Shown: positions 42,747 through 51,976 of the stretch, piece after piece
Position numbering within the stretch: position 1 is the stretch's first letter
Layout of the letters: each line of letters starts with the position of its first letter
Assembly (NCBI RefSeq): GCF_014697125.1
Contig: NZ_JACJRG010000025.1
Coordinates: forward strand, 23,089-87,088
Reading direction: 5' to 3'
DNA from: Anabaena minutissima FACHB-250
GTDB lineage: Bacteria; Cyanobacteriota; Cyanobacteriia; Cyanobacteriales; Nostocaceae
DNA: 64,000 nt
The notes under the pieces: generated by a model
Database searches by the model: none
What the model was told of the DNA's origin: nothing
What the model saw: only the letters and a program-made list of their open reading frames with translations
Made by a program: the position numbers and the translations under genes

Positions 42747-44363
42747 TCAGCACTCATTCCAACTCAGGCGATCGCTAAAATATTTACTATACAAATTACA
42801 CAAAGACATAACTTTATTCCCTTGAAATTTAACTAAGCCCATACTGCGGAGTTTAAACGCTGCTGTTGTTCCCACATCCACGGGATGATCTGCTGTCACC
42901 ACTTGCTTGAGTGCTGCTAGCAATTGGGTGTCCTCTTGTAAATTCAGTAAATGGCGGCGTAAATGGTCATTATAAGGGCCGGCTTCTGTGGGTGCGATTT
43001 GTTCGAGTTGGTCTAAAGTCATCCTCTGGCGCGCAATTTGATAAAGTGCCATTCGCACTAAATAAGGATGTCCACCCACCAACATCATTAACTGTTCCAC
43101 CTGGGAATTAGACCAAGTTAACCCGTGACGCTGCAATAAATCTTGCACCTGTTTTTGATTAAACTCTGGTAACTCCACAGGTAAACCCACATTAAAGGGC
43201 GACTGATTGATATTGAGAGGAATGTACACTTCTTTAGAATGTACAATTACCAACCTGAGTTTTTTCCAAGCTGGGTCATTTTTAGCACGTTCATGCCAAG
43301 CCCGCAGCAAACCAAAAAAATCTGTCGCAATTTGGGGATGTTTGAAAATTTCATCCACTTCATCTAAACCCAAGGTGATGGGTGTATCAATTTCAGCTAA
43401 CAAATATCTCTGGAAGTAATTTGTACACTTGTTTTTACTTCCCAAAACCCCTTGCCAATAGTCGTTTATCCTCTCTGGAAGATTCAGACTATCCGTAATG
43501 CTGGCACAGAACCACTGCAAAAATAGATCCAAATTACCTAAAAATTCTGCATCTGCTGACTGGAGGTTAACAGAAGTAGCTTTGCAGCCGTTTTCACTAG
43601 CATGGGCAAGAATCCGCGACATTAACGAGCTTTTACCCATTTGTCGGGGTGCTTTAATCCTAATTAATGACCCATATTGCAGAATCTGTTGGTAACAGTC
43701 TATTTCCACTGGTGGACGTTCCACATAAAAAGCCGAATCCAAAGCTACTTGTCCCTCTGGATTTTCTAAGGGTATGATTGGCGTTGTCTGAGTTTCCTGA
43801 GTTTGATTTTTGCGACTTTTGAGAACTGGTGTAGAAGATTCAGGAATACTTTTGAGGTCAATGGCATTACAACCAAACTTGTAAGCATCCTCATAGGATT
43901 TATTAGCACCCAAGGCATCATAAAACCCAATAGCAAATTCTATTGCTGCGACATCCCCGATTTTTTGATTCATCCCCATCACACAGCCGATATGTTGGTA
44001 AATCGCCTCAGCTTGCACTTCGCTATAACAGGCGTTTAACAATACACACTCAATTTTCTCTTTACATAACTCAAATAAATTAGCCAGTGCTTCTGTACTT
44101 ACCAGCCGCCATTCCCCAGCATCATTTTCTAAAATTAAACCCTCATCACCAGCACCATGTCCCGAAAAATGGACAATTTGCGGCTCATGATCTAACAGCG
44201 CACGGCGTAAATCTTCAGGACGCACCGCCCATCTAGAAATAATTTCAAACTCATCTCGGTTTTTACAACGTTCCAATCCTGTCTGAATTTCTCGCAGTTC
44301 CTTGTCTAAGCGCAGTCGGCTAGTATTCGTAGGATTAGCTGATAAAATCAGAATTTTTTTCAC
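42747..44363 (-). CDS. CHAT-domain protease fused to AAA-like ATPase
   Basis: 538 aa, GTG start (MKKILILSANPTNTSRLRLD). Residues 1-180 are a CHAT (caspase-HetF-associated) domain: His 69 in IVHFSGHG and Cys 112 in VLLNACYSE form the catalytic pair. Residues about 200-470 are an AAA_35 ATPase, with Walker A in KAPRQMGKSSLMS (GKS 243-245) and Walker B in LGLDEVDEIF. A winged-helix-like C-terminal part ends the protein. It is the first gene of a minus-strand pair with the AAA-WD40 protein. The design is protease effector plus NTP switch, as in STAND-type conflict systems. Target unknown. Confidence 0.9.
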   Translation of the reverse strand: MKKILILSANPTNTSRLRLDKELREIQTGLERCKNRDEFEIISRWAVRPEDLRRALLDHEPQIVHFSGHGAGDEGLILENDAGEWRLVSTEALANLFELCKEKIECVLLNACYSEVQAEAIYQHIGCVMGMNQKIGDVAAIEFAIGFYDALGANKSYEDAYKFGCNAIDLKSIPESSTPVLKSRKNQTQETQTTPIIPLENPEGQVALDSAFYVERPPVEIDCYQQILQYGSLIRIKAPRQMGKSSLMSRILAHASENGCKATSVNLQSADAEFLGNLDLFLQWFCASITDSLNLPERINDYWQGVLGSKNKCTNYFQRYLLAEIDTPITLGLDEVDEIFKHPQIATDFFGLLRAWHERAKNDPAWKKLRLVIVHSKEVYIPLNINQSPFNVGLPVELPEFNQKQVQDLLQRHGLTWSNSQVEQLMMLVGGHPYLVRMALYQIARQRMTLDQLEQIAPTEAGPYNDHLRRHLLNLQEDTQLLAALKQVVTADHPVDVGTTAAFKLRSMGLVKFQGNKVMSLCNLYSKYFSDRLSWNEC

Positions 44364-44449
44364 AGTGATATTAACTAGTTCGTAATTCGTAATTAATAAA
44401 ATTTAGATACAACGGGAATTTTGTGATAAATCCGGGATTTGTTGCCTAA

Positions 44450-44647
44450 TTGTGGATAATTTGTCTTGTATGTAGTTTACTACAGCAAATTTACGGATAT
44501 CGTTTCAAACTTTATTTTCTTAAGGAAATTAGGCTTTTTGGCGATGGTAAAGTGAAGCGAAATACCGAAAAATTCGCGCGTGATCGCGGTTTTAAAGATA
44601 TCTCGGCTGAGGTACTTTACGCCGCTAAACAAGCAGTTGGAGCTTAA
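44450..44647 (+). pseudogene. fragment of a PCP-reductase-like (PCP_red) domain
   Basis: The C-terminal 40 codons (about 44519-44647) read GKVKRNTEKFARDRGFKDIS then AEVLYAAKQAVGA. This resembles the small PCP_red domain found at the C terminus of light-independent protochlorophyllide reductase ChlB and in short stand-alone proteins. Only a TTG at 44450 could start it and the N-terminal half does not fit, so I call it a remnant or atypical small gene. The rest of the gap 44364-44703 shows nothing. Confidence 0.45.
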
Positions 44648-44703
44648 TTTCGGATATTAATTGAGAAAATTTTGGGGTGAAGAGGTATTTATCTCTTTAG
44701 CCC

Positions 44704-46647
44704 CTAAAAATCATCATCTTCTACTGCGTCATCTACCCATTCAGATGTACTGGTTTCCGATATGTCTTCACCTTCATCTGTAAATCGGATTATTTGCCCA
44801 TCAAAAAATTGTGCTAGACGTTGGGCGGCGATCGCACAGTCATCTGTTTCCCAACTGGCTAGAGGTGCTGGAGTAGGTGGGGTTGCTGGTGTTTTCGCGC
44901 CACCTGTAAATTTTGCTGCTGGTTCTGATTTTGCTGATGTGGGTGCTGCTGCTGGTGGCGGTGGTGTGGGTGCTGGTGGTTTGTGGTTGTTGTAACTAGG
45001 TGGAGGTGACTGCTTGACTGTGTGAGAACCGTTACCGTTAGTTGGCGGTGTTTTCTTTGCACCAGGGGGAGTTGATGTATTAGCTTTTTCTAAACTGACT
45101 TGAATTTCTTGATTGAAGGTCTGTTGAAAAGCCGCCGTAATCATCGGTAAATCAGATTTCACTTTGTCAAACCACACGGGTTTGACACCAACACGCACTA
45201 CAGCACCATCAAATTCAATTAAATGGCACATTTGGCCTAACAAGGCACGTCTGGGTATTTGTTGAATATTACTCAATACCTGCTGCCAAATTTGAGCCAA
45301 ATCAAGTTCTGCTGTCTCAACAGTTTCCTCGGTGGGTGGTAAGGGTTTCTCTTCTGGGGTGGAAGGAGACGGGGATGATGCGATAGGAGGGGCTAATTCT
45401 TCCTCTGGAATGGGGGGACGCGATGGAGTAACTGAAGAAACTGGAGGCGGTGGAGTTGCTGGGGCGACTTTTTGAGGTGGGATTTGTGGGGGGACGGATG
45501 GACGCTGATCACTGGGGAATACTACGGGTATTACACCTGTAACGACTGACTGAATATTCGCACTGGGTAATAATCCCAGTAATGTCACCTCTAGCCATAA
45601 TCGTGGCTGAGTAGTGTTTTTAATTTGCAGTTCTGATGTTTGTAGGTGTTTTTGACCTAGCAGAATATTAGTTATGGGTAAAGGCTGGGCAGATTCAACT
45701 AATGCTTTCCAGGTTTGTTGGGTACAAGCAACTAAATCAGGACGATTAGGTGCGGTTTTAGCTATGAGTAAATCACGGTAGAAGGCAGCGAGATTTTGCA
45801 GAATGGTGAGAGGTTCTCGACCGCGATCTAAAATTTGGCGCGTCTGTTCTAAAACTGCTTCTGGATGATCTTGAGCGATCGCATTTAACAATCCCAGCAA
45901 ATCCTGTTCGCTGACTGCACCAACCAAATCCCAGACGCGTTCCTGGTTGACTTCCCCCGGTAATAAAGCTAACTGGTCGAGGAGACTTTCCGCATCCCGC
46001 AATCCTCCTTGGGACAGTTGACCTACTAGCCTCACAGCTTCTAGTGAAATACTAATACTTTCCTTGGAGGCGATCGCCATCAAATGCTTTACCATCGCCT
46101 CCAACTCAATCCGTCTAAAATCAAACCTTTGGCAGCGCGAAATAATTGTCGGTAATACCCGTTGCGGGTCGGTTGTAGCTAGTACAAAAACTACGTGTCT
46201 AGGTGGTTCTTCTAGGGTTTTAAGTAGCGCATTAAATGCCGCGCTACTGAGCATATGGCATTCATCGACCACATACACCTTATAACGACACTGCACAGGG
46301 GCGAATTGGGCTTTTTCAATCAATTCACGGATATTATCAACACCAGTGTTACTGGCAGCGTCAATTTCAATTACATCTAATGAGTAACCTTTGGTAATCC
46401 CTTGACAAACGTCACATACGCCACAGGGTTCAGCCGTGGGTTGATCACCTTTGAGACAATTGAGAGACTTAGCCAAAATACGCGCACTAGAAGTTTTACC
46501 CGTTCCTCTAGGGCCAGTGAACAAATAAGCAGGGGCAATTTTAGCTGTACGGATAGCATTAATCAGAGTGGTAGCGATCGCTTCTTGCCCCACCAGTTCA
46601 GCAAAACTCTTTGGGCGATACTTGTGGTGCAGGGGTTCGTAAGACAT
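44704..46647 (-). CDS. dnaX: DNA polymerase III subunit gamma/tau
   Basis: 647 aa clamp-loader ATPase. MSYEPLHHKYRPKSFAELVG, Walker A GPRGTGKTSSARIL, four zinc Cys (LNC, then PCGVCDVC), Walker B VYVVDECHMLS and the SRC motif in TIISRCQRFDFRR. A Pro-rich tau-like tail follows (about 375-600). Unlike Synechocystis DnaX the ATPase region is uninterrupted, so there is no intein. ATG start. Confidence 0.95.
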   Translation of the reverse strand: MSYEPLHHKYRPKSFAELVGQEAIATTLINAIRTAKIAPAYLFTGPRGTGKTSSARILAKSLNCLKGDQPTAEPCGVCDVCQGITKGYSLDVIEIDAASNTGVDNIRELIEKAQFAPVQCRYKVYVVDECHMLSSAAFNALLKTLEEPPRHVVFVLATTDPQRVLPTIISRCQRFDFRRIELEAMVKHLMAIASKESISISLEAVRLVGQLSQGGLRDAESLLDQLALLPGEVNQERVWDLVGAVSEQDLLGLLNAIAQDHPEAVLEQTRQILDRGREPLTILQNLAAFYRDLLIAKTAPNRPDLVACTQQTWKALVESAQPLPITNILLGQKHLQTSELQIKNTTQPRLWLEVTLLGLLPSANIQSVVTGVIPVVFPSDQRPSVPPQIPPQKVAPATPPPPVSSVTPSRPPIPEEELAPPIASSPSPSTPEEKPLPPTEETVETAELDLAQIWQQVLSNIQQIPRRALLGQMCHLIEFDGAVVRVGVKPVWFDKVKSDLPMITAAFQQTFNQEIQVSLEKANTSTPPGAKKTPPTNGNGSHTVKQSPPPSYNNHKPPAPTPPPPAAAPTSAKSEPAAKFTGGAKTPATPPTPAPLASWETDDCAIAAQRLAQFFDGQIIRFTDEGEDISETSTSEWVDDAVEDDDF

Positions 46648-46759
46648 GGATCAAAAAATTCAATGCCTTTGGTAGTTGACAAAGCCAAAAGCCTGACAAG
46701 TATACCAGTTTTAATCTTTTGACTAAACTTAGCGGTTGAGTAAGAATCTGTTTCTATCC

Positions 46760-46813
46760 CCACTCAGCACTCATGACTCATTACTCAGCACTCAGCACTC
46801 AGCACTCAGCACT
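46760..46813. repeat. CAGCACT heptamer repeats
   Basis: Tandem heptamers CTCAGCACTCA, ATGACTCA and ATTACTCAGCA in the gap between divergent dnaX and the 47044 gene. Confidence 0.85.
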
Positions 46814-46916
46814 AATCTATGGTTAAAGCATTTTAAACTTTACTGCTCATGTTGACGACTGTGACATAACCTAGAAGAGACAATAAAACTCACCCAACTT
46901 ATATACATTTTATTGG

Positions 46917-47020
46917 TCGGCGTAAAGCGAAGGGACATTTCGATGACGTAAGTGTCCCATGTAGGCGTTGGCGTAGCCTCTCGTAGAGATGGTCTCCGAC
47001 CGACGGTCGGTCATCGCTAG
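46917..47020. repeat. mosaic of palindromic repeat elements
   Basis: Contains TCGGCGTAAAGCGAAGGGAC, GGCGTAGCCTCTCGTAGAGA and a perfect palindrome GACCGACGGTCGGTC (46998-47012). It ends just before the short N-domain gene. The gap 46648-47043 has no gene. Confidence 0.65.
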
Positions 47021-47043
47021 AATCTTAAGGAAAACAATAGTAG

Positions 47044-47718
47044 ATGGTACAGCAAATGCTCAGGCGGTTAATCCAGTGGTTTAAAAGACTTTTTCAAGGC
47101 TTGTTCGGTAAAAAATCAACTCCTGCAAAAGTTAGCGAAAATATCCCAGCACAACCTGCACCGCCTCTCACCGATACAGATTTAGAATTTCTGTTTACGG
47201 AATTTTTAGAAGGAGTACATCAGGCGCGGGGACAAACTTGGGCATTAAGGTGGCTACAAAATATTGAACATCGCGTCACAACTGAACGATGGATACAGTG
47301 GTTAAAGCAGTTTGGGGCAAAACTGCTAGCATCCCCTTCCCCCAACAATGAATTAGCTGCGCGGTTAGTGCAACTAGGGGAGTTGGGCGTGGGAGAAATA
47401 GGAGATGTAGCCTATGACTTGGGAATGCAGATGCTAACCCGCAATCAGGGTGAACCTATCTGGGAATATGATGGGCCTGATGCTATTAGTACAAATATAC
47501 CACAAATAGATAATCAATCAACCCCAGATGTCTCTCCAGAGGAAGAATTACAAACCGTTACCCTTGATGAGTTGCTTGTGATGTTGCAACAAGATGAAAA
47601 CTTACGGCGGCAAATGGCCGAACAACTGGCCATTGAAACAGATGATCCCCAAGTGATTGTTGAGACATTAGTCAATCAATACTATGCTACTAGTGAACCC
47701 AATACGGATTCGGTATGA
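47044..47718 (+). CDS. short paralogue of the N-terminal region of the TPR-CHAT protein
   Basis: 224 aa. MLRRLIQWFKRLFQ, then DLEFLFTEFLEGVHQARGQT, WIQWLKQFGAKLLASPSPNN, LVQLGELGVGEIGDVAYDLG and TLDELLVMLQQDENLRRQMA each align with the first 370 residues of the next gene. It lacks both TPRs and CHAT domain. The second ATG at 47056 matches the start of the paralogue better. No known domain name; the basic amphipathic N terminus could bind membranes. It lies 317 bp upstream of the TPR-CHAT gene on the same strand, so a partner or inhibitor role is possible (inference). Confidence 0.75.
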   Translation: MVQQMLRRLIQWFKRLFQGLFGKKSTPAKVSENIPAQPAPPLTDTDLEFLFTEFLEGVHQARGQTWALRWLQNIEHRVTTERWIQWLKQFGAKLLASPSPNNELAARLVQLGELGVGEIGDVAYDLGMQMLTRNQGEPIWEYDGPDAISTNIPQIDNQSTPDVSPEEELQTVTLDELLVMLQQDENLRRQMAEQLAIETDDPQVIVETLVNQYYATSEPNTDSV

Positions 47719-47761
47719 ATTGGGGAATGGGAAATGGGCAATGGGGCAGAAGCTATTCACT

Positions 47762-47840
47762 GCGTGACGCTAGCGCGTAGCTTGCTTCTCCGGAGGAGTA
47801 TAATTTTGAATTTTGTAGGCTTGCCTTCCCGTAGGGTATT
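47762..47840. repeat. mosaic of interspersed repeat pieces
   Basis: GCGTGACGCTAGCGCGTAGC, CTTCTCCGGAGGAGTA and CTTGCCTTCCCGTAGGGTA, all in the style of the repeats near 11761 and 46917. The rest of the gap 47719-48035 has no gene. Confidence 0.6.
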
Positions 47841-48035
47841 TTGAATATTGAATTTATATGCCCAATCCCCAGTCCCCATGAACAAAAACTAACAAAGTTT
47901 TGTATATTTTTTATAACTATATGACGGAAAACGCTGACAATTTCAGTATATTTCACGCAGATCATGATAGATTGCGATTTTTTCAGCACAACGATGGCTA
48001 CAATCTAGGGTAAACAAAATCCAAGAGTATAGCAG

Positions 48036-51000
48036 ATGCTCACTCGGCTATTGCAGTGGTTTAAAACAATAGAAACACACCCCGTTGCTAGTAACCAGAT
48101 TGGTTCTTTTAAAGCTGCAAGGGAAGAGCAGGTGGTAGAATTACCACCTGCATTGACTAATGCGGATCTGGAACTTTTGTTTACGCAGCTTTTAGAAGGT
48201 GTGTATCAAGGACGCGGACAGCAATGGGCAATCAAGTTTTTGCAGAGGATGGAAGACCGCATTAGTGTTGAGCGGTGGATAGATTGGCTGTTGGTCTTTG
48301 GTGAAAAATTACTCCTGTCGCCTGCGCCCAATCATCTAGTAGCTACACAGATGGTGCAGCTAGGTGAATTGGATATCGGCAAAGTCGGTGAACTATCTTA
48401 TGAAATTGGTATCCAGTTGTTGAATAGAGATTCTGATGAATTGCCCCAAGAGTATCAACAGCTAGAAGTAAGTGAAACTACTGAAATCGCCATAGATTCT
48501 CCCGGACAAGCATTAATCCGTAATTTGGGTGATCTTTTATGGGAGACGGAAGAACCAGAAATGGCGTTAAAAAGTGAGAATGAGGAAAATACCCAAATTC
48601 TCGCAGAAGGTAGTCCTCAATTCTGGACGGACGTTGCTGAAGAGGGTTATACAGAAACTACGGAAGAATCGTTTTGGCAAGATCCGCCTCAAGCAACTGA
48701 AGTGGTGGAAGAAAGTTATACGGAGAATTGGCAATACCAGCCGCAAGAAATTGAATTTGTAGCACCAAGTGAGCCTGTTGTAGTTGCGACTATAGAAAAC
48801 TTAGCAGAACTGAGTTGGGAATATCTACCCCAAGAAATTGTCGTCTCCACTCAGGCGATCGCTATACCAGCCGAAGAAGATATCATCAGTAATTTGAGTG
48901 AAGTGGTATTTGATGATTCAGCCACAGCACCAGGAGCAGTTGTATTATCCACTCAAGATCACTGGGATCAATCCTTGGCTAATTTAGAGCCAGATGTCGC
49001 CGATACCTTAGATGAGTTATTGGTACGATTGGATCAGAGTACCAGTTTAGTTCAACATTTGGCGGCTAATCTAGCAGTCCAGCCTCACCAACTCCCAGCT
49101 ATTACCGGCGAGTTTCCGAGTCCTTTGGTGCAGGCGCAAGCATGGTTTTACCAAGGTTTGCAGCAGGCTAAAAGTGGTAATTTGGCAGAAGCGATCGCCT
49201 CCTATGAACAAGCAATTCAACTCAATCCCCACTCCCATGAATATTGGTTCAATCGGGGTTTAACTTTATTTCACTTGGAACGGCTAACGGAAGCGATCGC
49301 CTCTTATGATCAGGCTATTGCACTCAAACCCGATTACTACAAAGCTTGGTATAACCGGGGGGGAACGCTGGGGCAATTAGGATTGTTTGAAGAAGCGATC
49401 GCCTCTTTTCAGCAAGCGATCGCCATTCATCCTGATAATCCTGAAGTTTGGGCTAGTAAGGGTTGGGCAGAATTAAAAATGGGGCAAATTGCCGAAGCCA
49501 TAGCTAGTTATGACCAATCCCTCCAACTAGAACCCCAAGACGCAGAAAATTGGTATTACCGAGGGATCGCCCTCAGTGTCAACGAACAAAATCAAGCGGC
49601 GATCGCCTCTTACAACAACGCCTTAGAAATTCAACCAGACTTCCACGAAGCTTGGATTGACAGGGGTGTAGTCTTATTTAATTTAAAACAGTGGTCAGAA
49701 GCGATCGCCTCCTGGGATAAAGCCCTGGCGAGTCAACCGGATTTTTACCTAGCTTGGTATAATCGCGGTATCGCTTTAGACAATTTAGTCCGGCGAGAAG
49801 AAGCGATCGCCTCCTATCAGCAAGCTATAGCAATTAAGCCAGATTTTCACCTAGCTTGGTATAATCAAGCCGTAGCATTATTTCATTTAGAACGATATTT
49901 AGAGGCGATATCTTCCTATGACAACGCCTTAAAAATTAAACTCGACTATTGGGAAGCTTGGATTGGTCGAGGTACATCTGTTGGTCAAATTAATACCGAT
50001 GATTTAAATTTATTAACTGCGATCGCTTTAACTAATCCTGCCTTAAATCAGGGTAGTTATGCGGGTAAAATAGCCAGTTATGAAGAAGGTTTAAAACACA
50101 TTCGTTCCGACACCCATCCAGAGGGTTGGGGTAGATTACATCTCGCAATTGGTAATAGCTACTACGAACAAGGTAAAAAACAGCAGACACCCCAGAATTA
50201 TTGGCGTAAAGCTTTAACAGAGTATAATCAGGCACTATTAACTCTCACCAGTCAAGATTTCCCACAATTAAATTTAGATGTTTTACAATCTCTCATCAAA
50301 ACACTTTTAGGACTCGGACAAACAGCACAAGCACAAGATTTACTGCAACGCGGCACAAATTTATTACAACAATTACTCCGTGAACCAACTCGCTCTGATG
50401 ACAGTAAAAAACAGCTAGCTCTCAAAGTTGCTGGATTGGCACAAATGGTAGTAGATATTACTGTAGAACATGGTGATTTAGTAGAAGCTTGGGAAATAGC
50501 CGAACATGGTAAAAATTCTTGCTTAAATTCTTTACTATTTGGTGGAAATTTAAATATTTCTCCTCTCAATTATCCCTCTATTCAAACATTACTTAATCCC
50601 CAAACAGCAATTATTTACTGGCATATTAGCCCAGCTGCTCTACACACCTTTATTATTAAAGACCAAGCTCCCTCACCAATCTTGGTTTTTACACCCATAA
50701 AAGATGTAGAGTCAAACAGTACAACACTTCAGGATTTACCTTTACCAGAAGCAAGCAGAAGGCTAATTGCCTTTGAAAATTGGCTAGAAGATTGGCAACG
50801 AGACTATCAAGAATATCGCCTAAAAGCGCAAGATCAAACCAGCAAAAGTAATCATACTTGGCGGTTGGAAATGGAAGCGCGACTGTGGGAATTAAAAAAC
50901 ATTCTGGAAATTGACACAATTATTCAGGAACTAGAAGATATCACCCAATTAATCTTAGTTCCTCACCGTGATTTGCAACGGTTGCCTATCCATACTCTTT

Positions 51001-51854
51001 TTCAGATTAACTTAGAAGAACAGCCAAATGTAGAGTCAAACTTTAGCATCACCTATTTACCTAACATCCAAATAGGTTTATCTCTACGAACTGCAAATAT
51101 TTGGGATTTGCCAGAGCAAGCATTACTAAGTATTGAATATCCTACAAATAGCAATCATTCTACCTTCAAATTTGCCAACCTGGAATCAGAAATTGTCAGC
51201 CAGATGTTTAATGAACCTCACCGTATTCAGGCACAAGCAGCAACTAAAGAGAACGTAGAAAATAATTTATTTGATAGATATTTTAGTAATTACAATGTCT
51301 TCCATTTTGCTGGACAGGTAATTAATAATCTTACAGAACCTAGTAAATCAGAAATAGCACTTGCAGGTGAAGATAAACTCACCTTAGTAGAAATCATTCA
51401 AGGTAATCTAGAAACATATGATTTAGTCACGCTCTCCGCCTGTGACACCACAATTACTAGTCCCCAAATCATTAATAGTGAGTATGTAAGTTTAGTCAAC
51501 GGTTTTCTGGCTAAAGGTATTCCCTATGTATTAAGTACCCTCTGGACTGTAGAATCATCTGCTAGTGCTTTAGTAATTATAGAATTTTATCGCCGACTAA
51601 AATTATTGCGATCGCCAAATCTAGCCTTAAGTGCAGCCACAAAATGGCTAAGAGAATTAACCGCCTGGGAATTAACCCAATGGTATGAAGAATTACTTAA
51701 TCAATTACATCCAGAAGAGTTAAAAATTAGGTCTTATGTAGCCACTCATCTTTATAGAATTAGTAAAATGGAGCGTGAGAAAAAACTGTACTCTCATCCT
51801 TACTATTGGGCAGCTTTTATAATTACAGGTAAACCCATTCAAAGTAATTTATAA
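48036..51854 (+). CDS. TPR-CHAT protease-like protein
   Basis: 1272 aa. Residues 1-150 are the domain shared with the preceding gene; an acidic low-complexity stretch follows (about 150-330). About eight TPRs span 365-650 (AEAIASYEQAIQLNP, then repeats of AWYNRG). After a linker with further helices, the C-terminal CHAT domain spans about 830-1272, with His 1090 in VFHFAGQ and Cys 1136 in TLSACDTTI. TPR-CHAT proteins include caspase-like proteases that act when their TPR part senses a partner. Several TPRs carry a HIP1 site in the same place. ATG start. Confidence 0.92.
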   Translation: MLTRLLQWFKTIETHPVASNQIGSFKAAREEQVVELPPALTNADLELLFTQLLEGVYQGRGQQWAIKFLQRMEDRISVERWIDWLLVFGEKLLLSPAPNHLVATQMVQLGELDIGKVGELSYEIGIQLLNRDSDELPQEYQQLEVSETTEIAIDSPGQALIRNLGDLLWETEEPEMALKSENEENTQILAEGSPQFWTDVAEEGYTETTEESFWQDPPQATEVVEESYTENWQYQPQEIEFVAPSEPVVVATIENLAELSWEYLPQEIVVSTQAIAIPAEEDIISNLSEVVFDDSATAPGAVVLSTQDHWDQSLANLEPDVADTLDELLVRLDQSTSLVQHLAANLAVQPHQLPAITGEFPSPLVQAQAWFYQGLQQAKSGNLAEAIASYEQAIQLNPHSHEYWFNRGLTLFHLERLTEAIASYDQAIALKPDYYKAWYNRGGTLGQLGLFEEAIASFQQAIAIHPDNPEVWASKGWAELKMGQIAEAIASYDQSLQLEPQDAENWYYRGIALSVNEQNQAAIASYNNALEIQPDFHEAWIDRGVVLFNLKQWSEAIASWDKALASQPDFYLAWYNRGIALDNLVRREEAIASYQQAIAIKPDFHLAWYNQAVALFHLERYLEAISSYDNALKIKLDYWEAWIGRGTSVGQINTDDLNLLTAIALTNPALNQGSYAGKIASYEEGLKHIRSDTHPEGWGRLHLAIGNSYYEQGKKQQTPQNYWRKALTEYNQALLTLTSQDFPQLNLDVLQSLIKTLLGLGQTAQAQDLLQRGTNLLQQLLREPTRSDDSKKQLALKVAGLAQMVVDITVEHGDLVEAWEIAEHGKNSCLNSLLFGGNLNISPLNYPSIQTLLNPQTAIIYWHISPAALHTFIIKDQAPSPILVFTPIKDVESNSTTLQDLPLPEASRRLIAFENWLEDWQRDYQEYRLKAQDQTSKSNHTWRLEMEARLWELKNILEIDTIIQELEDITQLILVPHRDLQRLPIHTLFQINLEEQPNVESNFSITYLPNIQIGLSLRTANIWDLPEQALLSIEYPTNSNHSTFKFANLESEIVSQMFNEPHRIQAQAATKENVENNLFDRYFSNYNVFHFAGQVINNLTEPSKSEIALAGEDKLTLVEIIQGNLETYDLVTLSACDTTITSPQIINSEYVSLVNGFLAKGIPYVLSTLWTVESSASALVIIEFYRRLKLLRSPNLALSAATKWLRELTAWELTQWYEELLNQLHPEELKIRSYVATHLYRISKMEREKKLYSHPYYWAAFIITGKPIQSNL

Positions 51855-51976
51855 TTCGTAATTCATAATTATAGATGATTGGTGAGAGCTAAGAAACCGG
51901 ATTTATAAAATCTCGCAGTGCTTACAAATCAAATAAGATTGCTATATTGGCGTATCAAAAATGTGTTGTTATCAAT

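Noticed and set aside
44451..44459. Perfect DnaA box TGTGGATAA near dnaX
   Set aside because: A single site, expected by chance in AT-rich DNA; no cluster around it.
44704..46647. Intein in dnaX
   Set aside because: The ATPase domain reads through without interruption, unlike Synechocystis DnaX.
38738..51854. Bacterial gasdermin partner for the CHAT proteases
   Set aside because: No neighbouring gene of about 250-300 aa with a suitable fold; the neighbours are AAA-WD40, dnaX and the short N-domain paralogue.
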